From: CAVUFH01 sp963740835
GTDB lineage: Bacteria; Actinomycetota; Acidimicrobiia; IMCC26256; PALSA-610
Reading direction: 5' to 3'
Assembly (NCBI GenBank): GCA_963740835.1
Contig: CAVUFH010000001.1
Location: 395,267-459,266, forward strand
Length of the DNA: 64,000 nucleotides
Part shown: positions 50,533 through 60,039 of the stretch, in pieces
Layout of the letters: the number at the start of each line of letters is the position of its first letter
How positions within the stretch are numbered: position 1 is the first letter of the stretch
The notes under the pieces: generated by a model
Databases searched by the model: none
Seen by the model: only the letters and a program-made list of their open reading frames with translations
Told to the model about the DNA's origin: nothing
Position numbers and translations under genes: made by a program

Positions 50533-51375
50533 GTGACCACGCTGGCGGAACAGCTCGGCTACCCGGACGACGCCAAGCTGCTGATCCTCAATTGCGACGA
50601 CTTGGGCTCGACCCGCTCGGCAAACGTCGCGGTGTACGAGGCGCTGCGCGACGGCGTGGCGACCAGCGCGACGCTGATGGTCCCGTGCCCGTGGGCACGC
50701 GACGCCGCGTCGATGTACCGGGGTGAGGATGTCGGCGTCCACCTGACCCTGAACTCGGAGTGGGACACGTACCGGTGGGGTCCGATCACTCACTCCCCGA
50801 GCCTGCTCGATGGCGACGGCGGGTTCCCGCGCACCCAGCTCGACGTGTGGGAGCACGCGGACCTGGACGAGGTGCGCAAGGAGTGCCGCGCCCAGATCGA
50901 GCGGGCCATCTACTGGGGCTTCGACGTGTCACACCTCGACAGCCACATGGGCACGCTGCAGCTGCGCGCCGACTTCTTCGACGTGTACCTCGAGCTCGCG
51001 ATCGACTTCCAGTTGCCGCTCCGCATGGCCGGCGCGAGCGGCGAGCGGATGATCGGGTTCCCTTACCGCCGGCTGGCGGCCGAGGAAGGGGTCCTGTTTC
51101 CCGACCACTTCGTGTACACGCACGTCGGTTCCAAGCGCACGATCGAGCGAACGCTGTTCGACCTCCGCGCCGGGGTCACGGAGATGTACCTGCATCCGGC
51201 GATCGATACTGACGAACTGCGCGTCTCGCACCCTGACTGGGCGCAGCGGGTCGAGGACTACGCGTACGTCGCGGCCGATGCGTCGCTCCGGGACCTGATC
51301 GAACGTTCCGGCGCCACCCTGATCGGCTACCGCGAGCTGCGCGATCTGCAACGCCGAGCTTCCGTTCCCGCGTGA
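50533..51375 (+). CDS. ChbG/YdjC-type carbohydrate deacetylase
   Basis: A 280-residue deacetylase-like protein of the YdjC/ChbG family. LLILNCDDLGSTRSANVAVYEAL shows the metal-binding DD, VGVHLTLNSEWDTYRWGP the His, and HLDSHMGTLQ the third ligand motif; FPDHFVYTHVGSKRTIERTL and EMYLHPAIDTDEL belong to the late part. The E. coli protein deacetylates diacetylchitobiose; other members act on hopanoid or sugar acetyl groups. The GTG start lies ten bases after the LLM oxidoreductase and its stop overlaps the next GTG. Confidence 0.87.
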   Translation: MTTLAEQLGYPDDAKLLILNCDDLGSTRSANVAVYEALRDGVATSATLMVPCPWARDAASMYRGEDVGVHLTLNSEWDTYRWGPITHSPSLLDGDGGFPRTQLDVWEHADLDEVRKECRAQIERAIYWGFDVSHLDSHMGTLQLRADFFDVYLELAIDFQLPLRMAGASGERMIGFPYRRLAAEEGVLFPDHFVYTHVGSKRTIERTLFDLRAGVTEMYLHPAIDTDELRVSHPDWAQRVEDYAYVAADASLRDLIERSGATLIGYRELRDLQRRASVPA

Positions 51376-52178
51376 GCGTCACGCCCGACGCGCTCGCCGA
51401 GCTCGCGGCGAACGCCCTGCCCGGCGAGCACCTCACCGCGGGCGAGTTGACGCACGTCTGCTACGGGCCACGTGACCAGGTGATCGGCGACGAGCGCGGC
51501 GCCGTCGCGTTCACCATCCAGCAGCACGGTGACTACGTCTCGGCATGGATACTCCTCGTCGCGGTGGATCCGTCGCAGCAAGGGCGAGGGCTCGGCAAGG
51601 AGCTCGTGCGGGCCGCGCTCGACGCGGGGCGAGCGCGCGGCGCGCGGACTGCACATCTGGCCAGTTCGGTCCCGCGCTACTTGTGGCCGGGGGTCGACAT
51701 CGCCAACACGCGCGCGGGCATGCTCTTCGAGAGCCTCGGCTTCTCCCGGGACCTCGTCGGGATCAACATGGCGATCGCTTCGACGTTCCGGCGCGAACCT
51801 CCGCCCGCGGTCGTCATCGAGCGTGAAACCACCTCCGGTGCGCTCGACTTCGCCACGCGCGCGTACCCGCACTGGGTCGACGAGCTCGGCGTCGCGATCG
51901 ATCGCGGCACTGCGTTCGCGGCCCGGGACGGGTCGGGTGCGACGATCGGCTTCGGCTGCCACTCGTGCAACCGCGCCGGGTGGATCGGACCAATGGCGAC
52001 GGATCCCGGCGTGCAGCACGGTGGGATCGGCTCGGCCGTGCTCGCCGCGATATGCGCCGACCTCGACGCGCGCGGTCACGACACCGGCGAGATCGCGTGG
52101 GTCAGCAACCTACGGTTCTACGGCAAGTGCGGAGCGACCGTGTCCCGCGTCTTCCAGGGCGGGCACTCAACCCTCTGA
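51372..52178 (+). CDS. tandem GNAT acetyltransferase
   Basis: A 268-residue protein with two GNAT-like domains. The first has WILLVAVDPSQQGRGLGKELV with the acetyl-CoA loop Q-x-x-G-x-G, and the second has WIGPMATDPGVQHGGIGSAVLAAI with VQHGGIGSAV and ends FYGKCGATVSRVF. The first domain looks complete. Two-domain GNAT proteins occur in actinobacteria (for example MshD, mycothiol synthase), but I see no specific reason to call it MshD. Start overlaps the preceding stop (GTGA). The last codons overlap the converging SCP2 gene. Confidence 0.8.
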   Translation: MSVTPDALAELAANALPGEHLTAGELTHVCYGPRDQVIGDERGAVAFTIQQHGDYVSAWILLVAVDPSQQGRGLGKELVRAALDAGRARGARTAHLASSVPRYLWPGVDIANTRAGMLFESLGFSRDLVGINMAIASTFRREPPPAVVIERETTSGALDFATRAYPHWVDELGVAIDRGTAFAARDGSGATIGFGCHSCNRAGWIGPMATDPGVQHGGIGSAVLAAICADLDARGHDTGEIAWVSNLRFYGKCGATVSRVFQGGHSTL

Positions 52179-52472
52179 CGCGAGGAGCGCGGCGACCGGC
52201 AACGCCGGTTCCGTGCCAGCCGTCAGGGGCAGGAAGTGCAAGAGCGTGCCGAAGTCGCCGGCCATCTTGATCTGGCCCCGCATGAACCCGACCGACAGGT
52301 CGAGCGTGCCCGCACGCAGTGCGTCGGCATCGTCGGGGGTCACCGTGAACACCAGATCGGCGGGCCGCGGTGCCGCGCCCGCGCCCGTCGCGGTGACGCG
52401 TGCGTCGTCGACGTGCGCGTACGCGCGGCCCTGTTCCTTCTTGCCCTTGGCCACGACGAACTCGACGAGCAC
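52167..52472 (-). CDS. SCP2 sterol-transfer family protein
   Basis: A 101-residue single-domain protein of the SCP2 lipid-transfer fold. VTATGAGAAPRPADLVFTVTPDDADALRAGTLDLSVGFMRGQIKMAGDFGTLLHFLPLTAG is the recognised SCP2 core with the GxLKxxGD-like strand. It binds a hydrophobic ligand. The GTG start is three bases after the Mca stop, so both are in one transcript. The tail overlaps the GNAT 3' end by 12 bases. Confidence 0.82.
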   Translation of the reverse strand: MLVEFVVAKGKKEQGRAYAHVDDARVTATGAGAAPRPADLVFTVTPDDADALRAGTLDLSVGFMRGQIKMAGDFGTLLHFLPLTAGTEPALPVAALLASEG

Positions 52473-52475
52473 GCT

Positions 52476-53375
52476 TCAGCTCCGGGACGCGTCGCGCGCG
52501 GTCTCGCGGATACCCGCGAACAGGTCGTCTTCGTATTCACCGGGCGACGCGGGGACGTCCACCAGCGACCGGGCGAGGATGAACTCCTCCCACGGGAACA
52601 CCTTGCGCACGACGTCGTCGGGGAGGCGCATCCAGAACCCTTCGGGATCGACCTGGGTCCGGTGCGCGAGCAGCGCTTCGCGGCGCTTGTAGAGGTAGTC
52701 GCCAACATCGATGAGCGTGGTGAAGTCGTCGGCGCGATCAGTTTCGAAGCCGCGCTCGAACCACGACGTGTACGGGCTCTCTTCACCGCGCGCGAGGTAC
52801 GCCTCGTGCAATGCCTTCACCCGCGCGATCGACCAACCGACGTAGTACAGCTTCGACGGCTGCCACGGCGACCCAAGCTCCGGGTACGCCTCGGGGTCGC
52901 CGGCGAGCTCGAAGGCCGGGCCCGAGATCTCGTGCACCCGCAGATGGTCCGGGTGCGGGTAGAAGTTCTGCTCGTCGCGGTAGGTGATGATGACCTGCGG
53001 GCGCTCCTCGCGGATGATGCGCACGAGCCGGCCGACCGCTTCGTCGAGCGGGGCGTTGGCGAAGTTGTCGGGACGCGCGTTGTCCTCGGTGTCCGGCATG
53101 CCGCTGTCGTGGTAGCCGAGCAGGTGCAGCGCGTCGTAGCCGAGCACCCGCACGCTCTCGCGGAGCTCGCCCATGCGCATCTCGTAGAGCGCTTCCGGCG
53201 AATCGGGGTGCTCCACGGCCGGGTTCAAGATGTCGCCCGCTTCCCCACCGGTGCAGCAGACGAGCACGTTGCGCACGCCTTCGGCGGCGTAGCGGGCGGT
53301 GGTGCCCGATCCCTTCGACGCTTCGTCGTCGGGGTGGGCATGTACCTGCATGAGACACAGGTGCTCCGAAGGCAT
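52476..53375 (-). CDS. mca: mycothiol S-conjugate amidase
   Basis: A 299-residue PIG-L-fold zinc amidase that splits mycothiol conjugates during detoxification. HAHPDDEASKGSGTTARYAAEG is the zinc site, VLVCCTGGEAGDILNP follows, and NFYPHPDHLRVHEISGPAFELAGDP gives the third ligand. LGYHDSGMPDTEDNARPDNFANAPLDEAVGRLV and FPWEEFILARSLVDVP are typical of Mca rather than MshB, as is its length. The presence of Mca implies the organism makes mycothiol. An SCP2 gene follows at once. Confidence 0.92.
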   Translation of the reverse strand: MPSEHLCLMQVHAHPDDEASKGSGTTARYAAEGVRNVLVCCTGGEAGDILNPAVEHPDSPEALYEMRMGELRESVRVLGYDALHLLGYHDSGMPDTEDNARPDNFANAPLDEAVGRLVRIIREERPQVIITYRDEQNFYPHPDHLRVHEISGPAFELAGDPEAYPELGSPWQPSKLYYVGWSIARVKALHEAYLARGEESPYTSWFERGFETDRADDFTTLIDVGDYLYKRREALLAHRTQVDPEGFWMRLPDDVVRKVFPWEEFILARSLVDVPASPGEYEDDLFAGIRETARDASRS

Positions 53376-53507
53376 CCGCGCACGCTATCGGACCGTCCGC
53401 GGCCGCCCGTCCCTTCGAATTCACCCGGCAAATTCGCCCTCGCGCCGTCAGGAGGCCGCCGCACAGTCAGAAGGATCGCCGGACCCCTTCGGTAGCCTGC
53501 CCGTTCG

Positions 53508-55391
53508 ATGGGGTCCGTCGCGGCGCACTCCGGCTCGGTCATTCGCGCCCGCTCGACCTCCGGGCGGCGCGTGTTGCTGCTCGGCGCGCTCACGCTCGTA
53601 GGTGTCGTCCTCGCGCTCTTCTTCGTCGCGGTGCTCGAACGCATCGTCTACGCCGGTGACGTGATGCCGGGCGTCGACGTCGAGGGTGTCGACGTCGCGA
53701 GCAAGAGTGAGGACCAGGCGTACGCCCGCTTGCAGGCGGCCGCGGCCGCGCTCGAGGCGCAGCCGTTGCGAGCCCGGCTCGGCGACAAGGACGTGGTGGC
53801 GGATCCGTCGGTGCTCGCGGTCAAGGTCGACGCGGCGGCGACGCTGCAAGCCGCCCGCCGCGCGGGCCGGAGCGGCAATCCCGTGGAGCAGACGTTCGGC
53901 GCCGTGCTCCGCCGGATCCGTCCCGACAAGGTGCCCCTGCACGTCGCCTACAGCGAAGCCGGCCTCGACGGTGTTCTCGACGGGTGGCAGCGCGAGGCCG
54001 CGTCCGGTGGCGTCGAAGGCGACCTCCAGTTCAGCGGCACGCAGGTCGTCGAGGTCGCGCCGCAACGAGGATTGGGCATCGACCGCCAGGACGCGGAGCG
54101 GCGACTGGTGAAGGAGCTCCGCAGCCCGGGCGAGGACCCGGTCACGCTGCGCGTCGGGGAGCTCGAACCGCAGATCAGCGCGGCCGAGGTCGCGCGTGCG
54201 GCCGCGCGTGCGCGCGAGCTGTTGACGGGAACGCACGAGCTCAGTACGGGCACCGCTGTGCTGACGATCACACCTGAGCAGCTCGCAGCCGCGCTCGGGA
54301 CGCGCTCCGACGATCATCGGCTCGACCTCACCATCGACGCCGACAAGCTGCGCGCCGCGCTGGGCACCGGACTGGCCGCGTTCGAGGTCCAGCCGGTGAA
54401 CGCGACGTTCCAGATCACGGGGTCGAACACGGTCCAAGTCGTGCCGTCCGTCGACGGACGGCAGGTCGACCTGCCCAAGGTCGCGGCTGAGATGCTCGCC
54501 GGTGACCGCAGGATCGCAGCGCCGGTCATCGAGTCGCATCCTGCGCACAACACTGCATGGGCGCAGTCGCTCGGCATCAAGGAACAGGTGTCGACGTTCA
54601 CGACCCGCCACAACGCAGGCGAGGACCGCGTGGTGAACATCCACCGCGCCGCAGACCTCCTCAACAACACGGTCATCGAGCCGGGCGCGACGTTCTCGCT
54701 GAACGAAACGATCGGGCCGCGCACGGCCGAGCGCGGATTCGTCGTTGCGCCGGTGTTCTACGGCGGCGAGACCGAGGACGTCGGTGGCGGCGTGAGCCAG
54801 GTCGCAACCACGACGTTCAACGCGGTGTTCTTCGGCGGCTACGACGACGTGTACCACAAGCCACACTCGATCTACATCTCCCGCTACCCGATGGGTCGCG
54901 AGGCGACCGTCAACTACCCCACCGTCGACCTCAAGTTCCGCAACGACTCGAAGGCCGGTGTGCTCATCCGTACGTCGTACTCCTCGACTTCGATCACCGT
55001 CACGTTCTACGGCGACAAGGAAGGCAAGACCGTCACCGAGGAAGGCCGCCAGAAGCTCGCCGAGTACCCGATCGTCCCGCAATACTTCGATTGCCCCGGA
55101 CCTTCCGGGCTCGACAAGACCAACGCGTGCGCCAAGCTCGGCGCGGGCGAGACGAAGCTGGCGGAGTCCGGGCACACGGGCATCGACGTCGAGTACTTCC
55201 GCGTCATCGCCCGGCCCGGCGCAGAGCCGGTGCGGCAACGCTTCTTCTGGCGCTACAAGATGTTCCCGAACAAGTACCTCGTCGGAAAGGGCGCACCGCC
55301 CACCACCGTCGCGCCGGGTGCGACCACCGTGCCCACCACGCCGGTCGCCCCCGCGCCGACCGCACCACCCGTCGCTCCACCAGCCGGGTGA
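53508..55391 (+). CDS. VanW family, cell-envelope protein
   Basis: A 627-residue protein anchored by one helix (VLLLGALTLVGVVLALFFVAVL, residues 22-43), with the rest outside. Two peptidoglycan-binding-like modules of the PG_binding_4 type (YAGDVMPGVDVEGVDVASKS; later VVEVAPQRGLGI) precede the VanW domain: TFTTRHNAGEDRVVNIHRAADLLN, PGATFSLNETIGPRTAERGF, GGGVSQVATTTFNAVFFGGY and PMGREATVNYPTVDLKFRND. The C-terminus is a Pro/Thr-rich tail. VanW proteins are linked to cell-wall function but the reaction is unknown. CorA follows after 25 bases. Confidence 0.9.
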   Translation: MGSVAAHSGSVIRARSTSGRRVLLLGALTLVGVVLALFFVAVLERIVYAGDVMPGVDVEGVDVASKSEDQAYARLQAAAAALEAQPLRARLGDKDVVADPSVLAVKVDAAATLQAARRAGRSGNPVEQTFGAVLRRIRPDKVPLHVAYSEAGLDGVLDGWQREAASGGVEGDLQFSGTQVVEVAPQRGLGIDRQDAERRLVKELRSPGEDPVTLRVGELEPQISAAEVARAAARARELLTGTHELSTGTAVLTITPEQLAAALGTRSDDHRLDLTIDADKLRAALGTGLAAFEVQPVNATFQITGSNTVQVVPSVDGRQVDLPKVAAEMLAGDRRIAAPVIESHPAHNTAWAQSLGIKEQVSTFTTRHNAGEDRVVNIHRAADLLNNTVIEPGATFSLNETIGPRTAERGFVVAPVFYGGETEDVGGGVSQVATTTFNAVFFGGYDDVYHKPHSIYISRYPMGREATVNYPTVDLKFRNDSKAGVLIRTSYSSTSITVTFYGDKEGKTVTEEGRQKLAEYPIVPQYFDCPGPSGLDKTNACAKLGAGETKLAESGHTGIDVEYFRVIARPGAEPVRQRFFWRYKMFPNKYLVGKGAPPTTVAPGATTVPTTPVAPAPTAPPVAPPAG

Positions 55392-55416
55392 CCGCGCGCA
55401 CCTAGCATTCGATGCG

Positions 55417-56394
55417 GTGATCCACGCAAAGTGCTTCCGGGAACCCGGAACCGAAGCCGAGATGGTCGCTCCCGACCAGTTGCACAAGTATCTCGACGAC
55501 CAGGACTGCCTGCTCTGGGTCGATGTCAACAACCCGTCCGAGGATGACATCGCCTATCTCGCGAACGAGTTGCACATCCATCACCTGACGGCCGAAGACC
55601 TCCTCGACACCAACGAGCGCACCAAGCTCGAACGGGTCGGCGACCACTACCACGTCGCCCTGCACGCGTATCGGTTCGAGGGTGATGTACTGCGGAGTCG
55701 AGAGGTCGACGTCGTGTTCAGTGACGGCTGGTTGCTCTCGGTGCGGCACACGGAGACCGACGAGCTCACCGGCCCGATCAAAGAGGCGTTCACGCGGTTC
55801 GAACGCCAGCGCGACGAAGCGGGCTCGAACGACGAGGGCTTCCTGCTGTGGGCGATCCTCGACGTCATCGTCGACCAGTACTTCGATGTCACCACCGCGA
55901 TCGACGAGCGGCTCGACCACATCGAGGACGTCGTGTTCGACGCGTCGTCACCGTCCATCCCCCGGGAGATCTTCACGCTGCGGCGTTCGATCGTGAAGTT
56001 CCGGCGCGGGGTGGGCCCGCTCCGTGAGGTGCTGGCCCAGCTCCTGCGCAAGGACGTCGAGTGTGTGGGCGACGCCGCGATCACACACCTCCAGGACGTC
56101 TACGACCACACCTTGCGTGTCCTCGACCTCACCGAATCGCAACGCGAGCTGTTGACCGGACTGCTCGAAGGGCAGCTCGCGGTGCAGTCGAACCAGATGA
56201 ACCGGGTCATGAAGCTGACGTCGTCGTGGGGCGCGATCCTGATCGCCTCTACGCTCATCGCCGGCATCTACGGCATGAACTTCCGCCACATGCCCGAGCT
56301 GCACTGGATGTTCGGTTACCCGTTCGCGCTCGCGCTCATGGGTCTCGTGACGATCGTGCTGTACCGCGTGTTCAAGCGTCGGGACTGGTTGTAG
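55417..56394 (+). CDS. corA: magnesium/cobalt transporter CorA
   Basis: A 325-residue CorA-type channel. The cytoplasmic part contains LWVDVNNPSEDDIAYLANELHIHHLTAEDLLD and the long helices EILDVIVDQYFD and FTLRRSIVKFRRGVGPLREVLAQLL. Two C-terminal helices surround the ion-selectivity loop YGMNFRHMPELHW, with the universal GMN. The last residues are basic (FKRRDWL), as usual. It forms a pentamer and imports Mg2+ or Co2+. The GTG at 55417 gives the normal length. The 3' end overlaps the converging P-type ATPase by 23 bases. Confidence 0.95.
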   Translation: MIHAKCFREPGTEAEMVAPDQLHKYLDDQDCLLWVDVNNPSEDDIAYLANELHIHHLTAEDLLDTNERTKLERVGDHYHVALHAYRFEGDVLRSREVDVVFSDGWLLSVRHTETDELTGPIKEAFTRFERQRDEAGSNDEGFLLWAILDVIVDQYFDVTTAIDERLDHIEDVVFDASSPSIPREIFTLRRSIVKFRRGVGPLREVLAQLLRKDVECVGDAAITHLQDVYDHTLRVLDLTESQRELLTGLLEGQLAVQSNQMNRVMKLTSSWGAILIASTLIAGIYGMNFRHMPELHWMFGYPFALALMGLVTIVLYRVFKRRDWL

Positions 56395-58822
56395 AACCAC
56401 GCGCCGCCGCCCGGGCCGCGGGGTTGCGCCACGCGAGCCGGCGGGTGCGCTGTGCCCGCGGCAGGTGGTGCTGTGAGATCGACCACGCCATCTCGAGCAG
56501 CGCCACGGCCACGCCTGCGATCAACAGGCCGGACACGAGCGCCGCTTCGGGCGGGATCTCCAGTGCGTAGAACTCGCGGGCCGAGGGCAGCGCCAGGATC
56601 AGCAGGAAGATACCCACCATCGATCCGAAGAGCGCGCCGCGGAACGGCGTGATCGGCCGGGCGAGGATGTTCAACACCCACAAGCCGACGACGAGGAGGA
56701 CGAGCGTGGCCGTCGTCCGGGCCTCGTCGAGTGTCACATCGTCGATATTGCGCGCGACCGCGTAGGACGAGAACGTGGCCGCGGCCGCGACGAACCCGCA
56801 GGGAATCGCGAACTTCAGCACGCGTGTGATGAAGCCGGGTTGGTAGCGGCGCAGGTTCGGTGCCAATGCGAGGAAGAACGCGGGCACACCGATCGTCAGT
56901 GTGCTCACGATCGTCAGGTGTCGCGGCAGGAATGGATACGGCCAGCGCGCAAATCCGACTGCGAGCGCGAGCAGCATCGCGTACACCGTCTTGGTGACGA
57001 ACAGGTTCGCGACCCGCTCGATGTTCGCGATGACGCGACGGCCTTCGGCGACGACGCCGGGCATCGTCGAGAAGCGTCCGTCGAGCAGCACGATCTGCGC
57101 GACGGCACGCGTCGCGGGCGCGCCGTTGCCCATCGCGATGCCGATGTCGGCGTCCTTCAGCGCGAGCGCATCGTTCACGCCGTCACCGGTCATCGCCACG
57201 ACGTGGCTCCGGGACTGCAGCGCGCCCACGATCGCCCGCTTCTGGTGGGGCGAGACCCGGCCGAACACGCTCGAATGCTCGAGCACGTCCGCGAGCACGT
57301 CGAGGTCTTCGGGGAGCTCACGGGCATCGACGGCATCGTCAGCACCGACGAGCCCGACCGTACGCGCAACCGCTGCGACCGTGCGCGGGTTGTCACCCGA
57401 GATCACCTTGAGCGCGACACCTTGCTGCTGGAAGTACGCGAGTGTGTCGGCCGCGTCGTCACGCACCTTCTCCTTGAACAGGACGAGCGCCGCGGCCACG
57501 AGCTGGTCCGGGAGCTCCTCACCTGAAAACGGCGCGTGGGCGTGCGCGAGCAAGAGCACGCGCCGGCCTTCGGCGGCGAGCTCGTCGGCGCGCCGACGGA
57601 CCGGGTCGTCGGCGGGCCGGCCGACCCACACCATCTCCGGCGCGCCGAGCACCCACGTGCCCTGCGCCGCGAACGTTGCGCCGCTCCACTTGCGGGCCGA
57701 CGAGAACGGCATCGTGGCGGTGCGCTCCCAGCCCGCGGGCTCGGGGAATGCGGCCGCGAGTGCGGTCGCGGTCGCGTTGCGGTTCGGATCCGCGGCCAGC
57801 GCGCCCAACCCGTCGTGCACGGGCGCGTCGGGCCCGAGCGGCTCTACGTCGTCGTACTCGATCGTGCCCTCGGTGAGGGTGCCCGTCTTGTCGAGGCAGA
57901 TCACGTCGACGCGGGCGAGCACTTCGACTGCGGGCAGCTCCTGCACGAGCACCTGCCGGCGCGCGAGCGTGACCGCCGCGATCGCGAACGCGAGACTGGT
58001 GAGTAGCACCAGCCCCTCCGGGACCATCGCGACCACACCGGCGACGACACCCGACATCGCCTCCCGCCAGCCTTCGTGCGCCCGGAACTGGCTCAGCGCC
58101 AGCAGCGCGGCGGTCGGCACGATCGCCCACGTGACGTAGCGCAGGATCAGGTTGATCCCGTCCATCAACTCGGAGCGCACCAGCGAGAACCGGCGCGCTT
58201 CGGTCGCGAGCTTGCGTGCGTACGCATCGGCACCGATTCGCGTCGCCTGGAAGCGGCCGGTTCCGGCCACGACGATGCTGCCCGACAGCACTTCGTCCTC
58301 CGGCGTCTTGGTCACCGGATCGGACTCGCCGGTCAGCAGCGACTCGTCCAACTCGAGCCCGTCGGCCGCGGTCACGATGCCGTCGGCCGCGACCTGATCG
58401 CCCGTGCGCAACCCGACCAGGTCGTCGAGGACGATCTCCTCGATCGCGATCTCGACGGTCTGACCGTCTCGCACCACGGTGGCACGCGGCGCGTTGAGGA
58501 CGGCGAGCCGGTCCAGGGTGCGTTTGGCGCGGTACTCCTGGACGATCCCGATGAGCGCGTTCGCGACGAGCACCAGCCCGAAGAGCGCATCCTGGATCGG
58601 TCCGACGATCAGGATGACGACGAGCATCGACCCGAGGATGGCGTTGAAGCGGGTCAAGATGTTCGCCCGCGCGATCTCGCCGAGCGACCTGCTGGTCCGT
58701 TCGTCTGCGACGTTGACCTGACCGCGGCGGAGCCGTTCCGCGACCTCGGCCGCGGTGAGTCCGTCCGCGCCCGTCATGACGGTGGGCGCGTCGGAACGGG
58801 CCTCGGAAGTGGGCGCGGTCAC
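56372..58822 (-). CDS. cation-transporting P-type ATPase, CtpE-like
   Basis: An 816-residue P-type ATPase, closely patterned on mycobacterial CtpE, a calcium-linked cation pump. Visible are LLTGESDPVTKT, MVPEGLVLLTSLAFAIA in helix 4, ICLDKTGTLTEGT with the phosphorylated Asp, KWSGATFAAQGTWVLGAPE, ISGDNPRTVAAVA and MTGDGVNDALALKDADIGIAMG. There is no N-terminal heavy-metal domain. The GTG at 58822 is preferred; ATG at 58777 is possible. The upstream 180 bases hold a repeated element. The ion is not provable from sequence: CtpE resemblance suggests Ca2+. Confidence 0.92.
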   Translation of the reverse strand: MTAPTSEARSDAPTVMTGADGLTAAEVAERLRRGQVNVADERTSRSLGEIARANILTRFNAILGSMLVVILIVGPIQDALFGLVLVANALIGIVQEYRAKRTLDRLAVLNAPRATVVRDGQTVEIAIEEIVLDDLVGLRTGDQVAADGIVTAADGLELDESLLTGESDPVTKTPEDEVLSGSIVVAGTGRFQATRIGADAYARKLATEARRFSLVRSELMDGINLILRYVTWAIVPTAALLALSQFRAHEGWREAMSGVVAGVVAMVPEGLVLLTSLAFAIAAVTLARRQVLVQELPAVEVLARVDVICLDKTGTLTEGTIEYDDVEPLGPDAPVHDGLGALAADPNRNATATALAAAFPEPAGWERTATMPFSSARKWSGATFAAQGTWVLGAPEMVWVGRPADDPVRRRADELAAEGRRVLLLAHAHAPFSGEELPDQLVAAALVLFKEKVRDDAADTLAYFQQQGVALKVISGDNPRTVAAVARTVGLVGADDAVDARELPEDLDVLADVLEHSSVFGRVSPHQKRAIVGALQSRSHVVAMTGDGVNDALALKDADIGIAMGNGAPATRAVAQIVLLDGRFSTMPGVVAEGRRVIANIERVANLFVTKTVYAMLLALAVGFARWPYPFLPRHLTIVSTLTIGVPAFFLALAPNLRRYQPGFITRVLKFAIPCGFVAAAATFSSYAVARNIDDVTLDEARTTATLVLLVVGLWVLNILARPITPFRGALFGSMVGIFLLILALPSAREFYALEIPPEAALVSGLLIAGVAVALLEMAWSISQHHLPRAQRTRRLAWRNPAARAAARGSTTSPDA

Positions 58823-58886
58823 GCCCGGCAGGCTACGGGAGCGGAGCATGCCGCCGATGGGACGCGACGAAGGTGGGCCGCAAGGG

Positions 58887-58989
58887 GGAGCGCAAGGCGA
58901 CCCATGAACAGGAGCCGTCAGCGGAGCCGGACGAACTCGGCGACCGCGCGGTCGCACCCCGAGGCGGAGCGCAAGGCGACCCATGAACA
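58887..58989. repeat. 24-base direct repeat with an internal 16-base palindrome, REP-like
   Basis: Two identical 24-base copies (starting GGAGCGCAAGGCGACCCATG) stand at 58887-58910 and 58966-58989, 55 bases apart. Between them GCGACCGC directly followed by GCGGTCGC (58940-58955) forms a perfect 16-base palindrome. The whole lies in the 182-base gap between the P-type ATPase start and the alcohol dehydrogenase start. It looks like a REP- or MITE-like dispersed element, but only one locus is in the window. Confidence 0.6.
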
Positions 58990-59004
58990 TGACACGCTGG
59001 CGGG

Positions 59005-60037
59005 ATGCGAGCGTTGCAACTGATCGCGTGGGGACAGCTGCCCGAGTTCCGTGAGGTCGCGGTGCCCGAGCCCGGCCCGGGTCAGGTGCTGGTGCGCGTC
59101 GCCGGCGCGGGCGCGTGTCACTCGGACCTCCACCTCATGGAACTGCCCGAGGGCATCATCCCGTACGACCCGCCCTTCACCCTCGGGCACGAGAACACCG
59201 GCCACGTCGCCGCGCTGGGTGCCGGCGTGACCGGTTGGCACGAGGGCGACGCGGTCGCGATCTACGGACCGTGGGGCTGTGGCCGGTGCCGGGCGTGCCG
59301 GCTGTCGTTCGAGAACTACTGCGAGCACACGTCGGAGGTACGCGGCGCGGGCGGCGGCCTCGGACTCGACGGTGGGATGGCGGAGTACGTGCTCGTGCCG
59401 AGCGCGCGGCTGCTCGTCCCGCTCGGCGACCTCGACCCGGTCGAGGCCGCGCCGCTCGGCGACGCCGCGTTGACGCCGTACCACGCGATCGCGCGGTCGC
59501 GCGCCGCGCTCGTGCCCGGCACGACCGCACTCGTGATCGGCGTCGGCGGGCTCGGACACATGGCGATCCAGATCCTGCGCGCGCTGACACCCGCGCGTCG
59601 TCGCGATCGACGCGAACCCGGCGAAGGTCGAGCTGGCGCGCGAGGTCGGTGCCGACGACGCGTGGGTCGCGACCGACGATGTCGTCGCGCGAATTGCGCG
59701 CTACCACCAACGGGGCCGGCGCGGAGTTGGTCGTCGACTTCGTCGGCAACGATGCGACGCTCTCGACCGCGGCGCAGTCGGTCCGGCTCGGCGGTGACCT
59801 CACGATCGTCGGGCTGGGATTTGGGACGGTGGCCGTCAATCTCACGACCGTGCCGTTCGAAGCGTCGGTGCAGACCACCTACTGGGGGTCCTTGGTCGAG
59901 CTCACGGAGGTCCTCGCGCTCGCGGCGCGGGCCGGCTCCGCGCCCACGTCCAGCGGTTCGCACTCGATGACGCGATCACCGCGTACACCCGACTGCGCGA
60001 AGGCACCATCGCCGGGCGCGCGGTGGTGGTGCCGTAG
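59005..60037 (+). CDS. zinc-dependent alcohol dehydrogenase, three apparent frameshifts
   Basis: An MDR-family alcohol dehydrogenase of about 343 residues. The catalytic zinc Cys and His are in AGAGACHSDLHLM and LGHENTGHVAALG; the structural zinc site is CGRCRACRLSFENYC with four Cys; the Rossmann turn is LVIGVGGLGHMAIQILRAL. Downstream, VVAIDANPAKVELAREVGADDAWVATDD, RATTNGAGAELVVDFVGND and LRAHVQRFALDDAITAYTRL lie in successive frames. Two one-base gains (near 59590 and 59703) and one loss (near 59931) restore a normal protein. The stop is three bases before the GNAT/acyl-CoA-synthetase gene. Confidence 0.82.
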
Positions 60038-60039
60038 CG

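Noticed and set aside
51372..52178. Mycothiol synthase (mshD)
   Set aside because: Two GNAT domains and a nearby mca made this attractive, but I see no MshD-specific motif and the two domains are short; kept as tandem GNAT.
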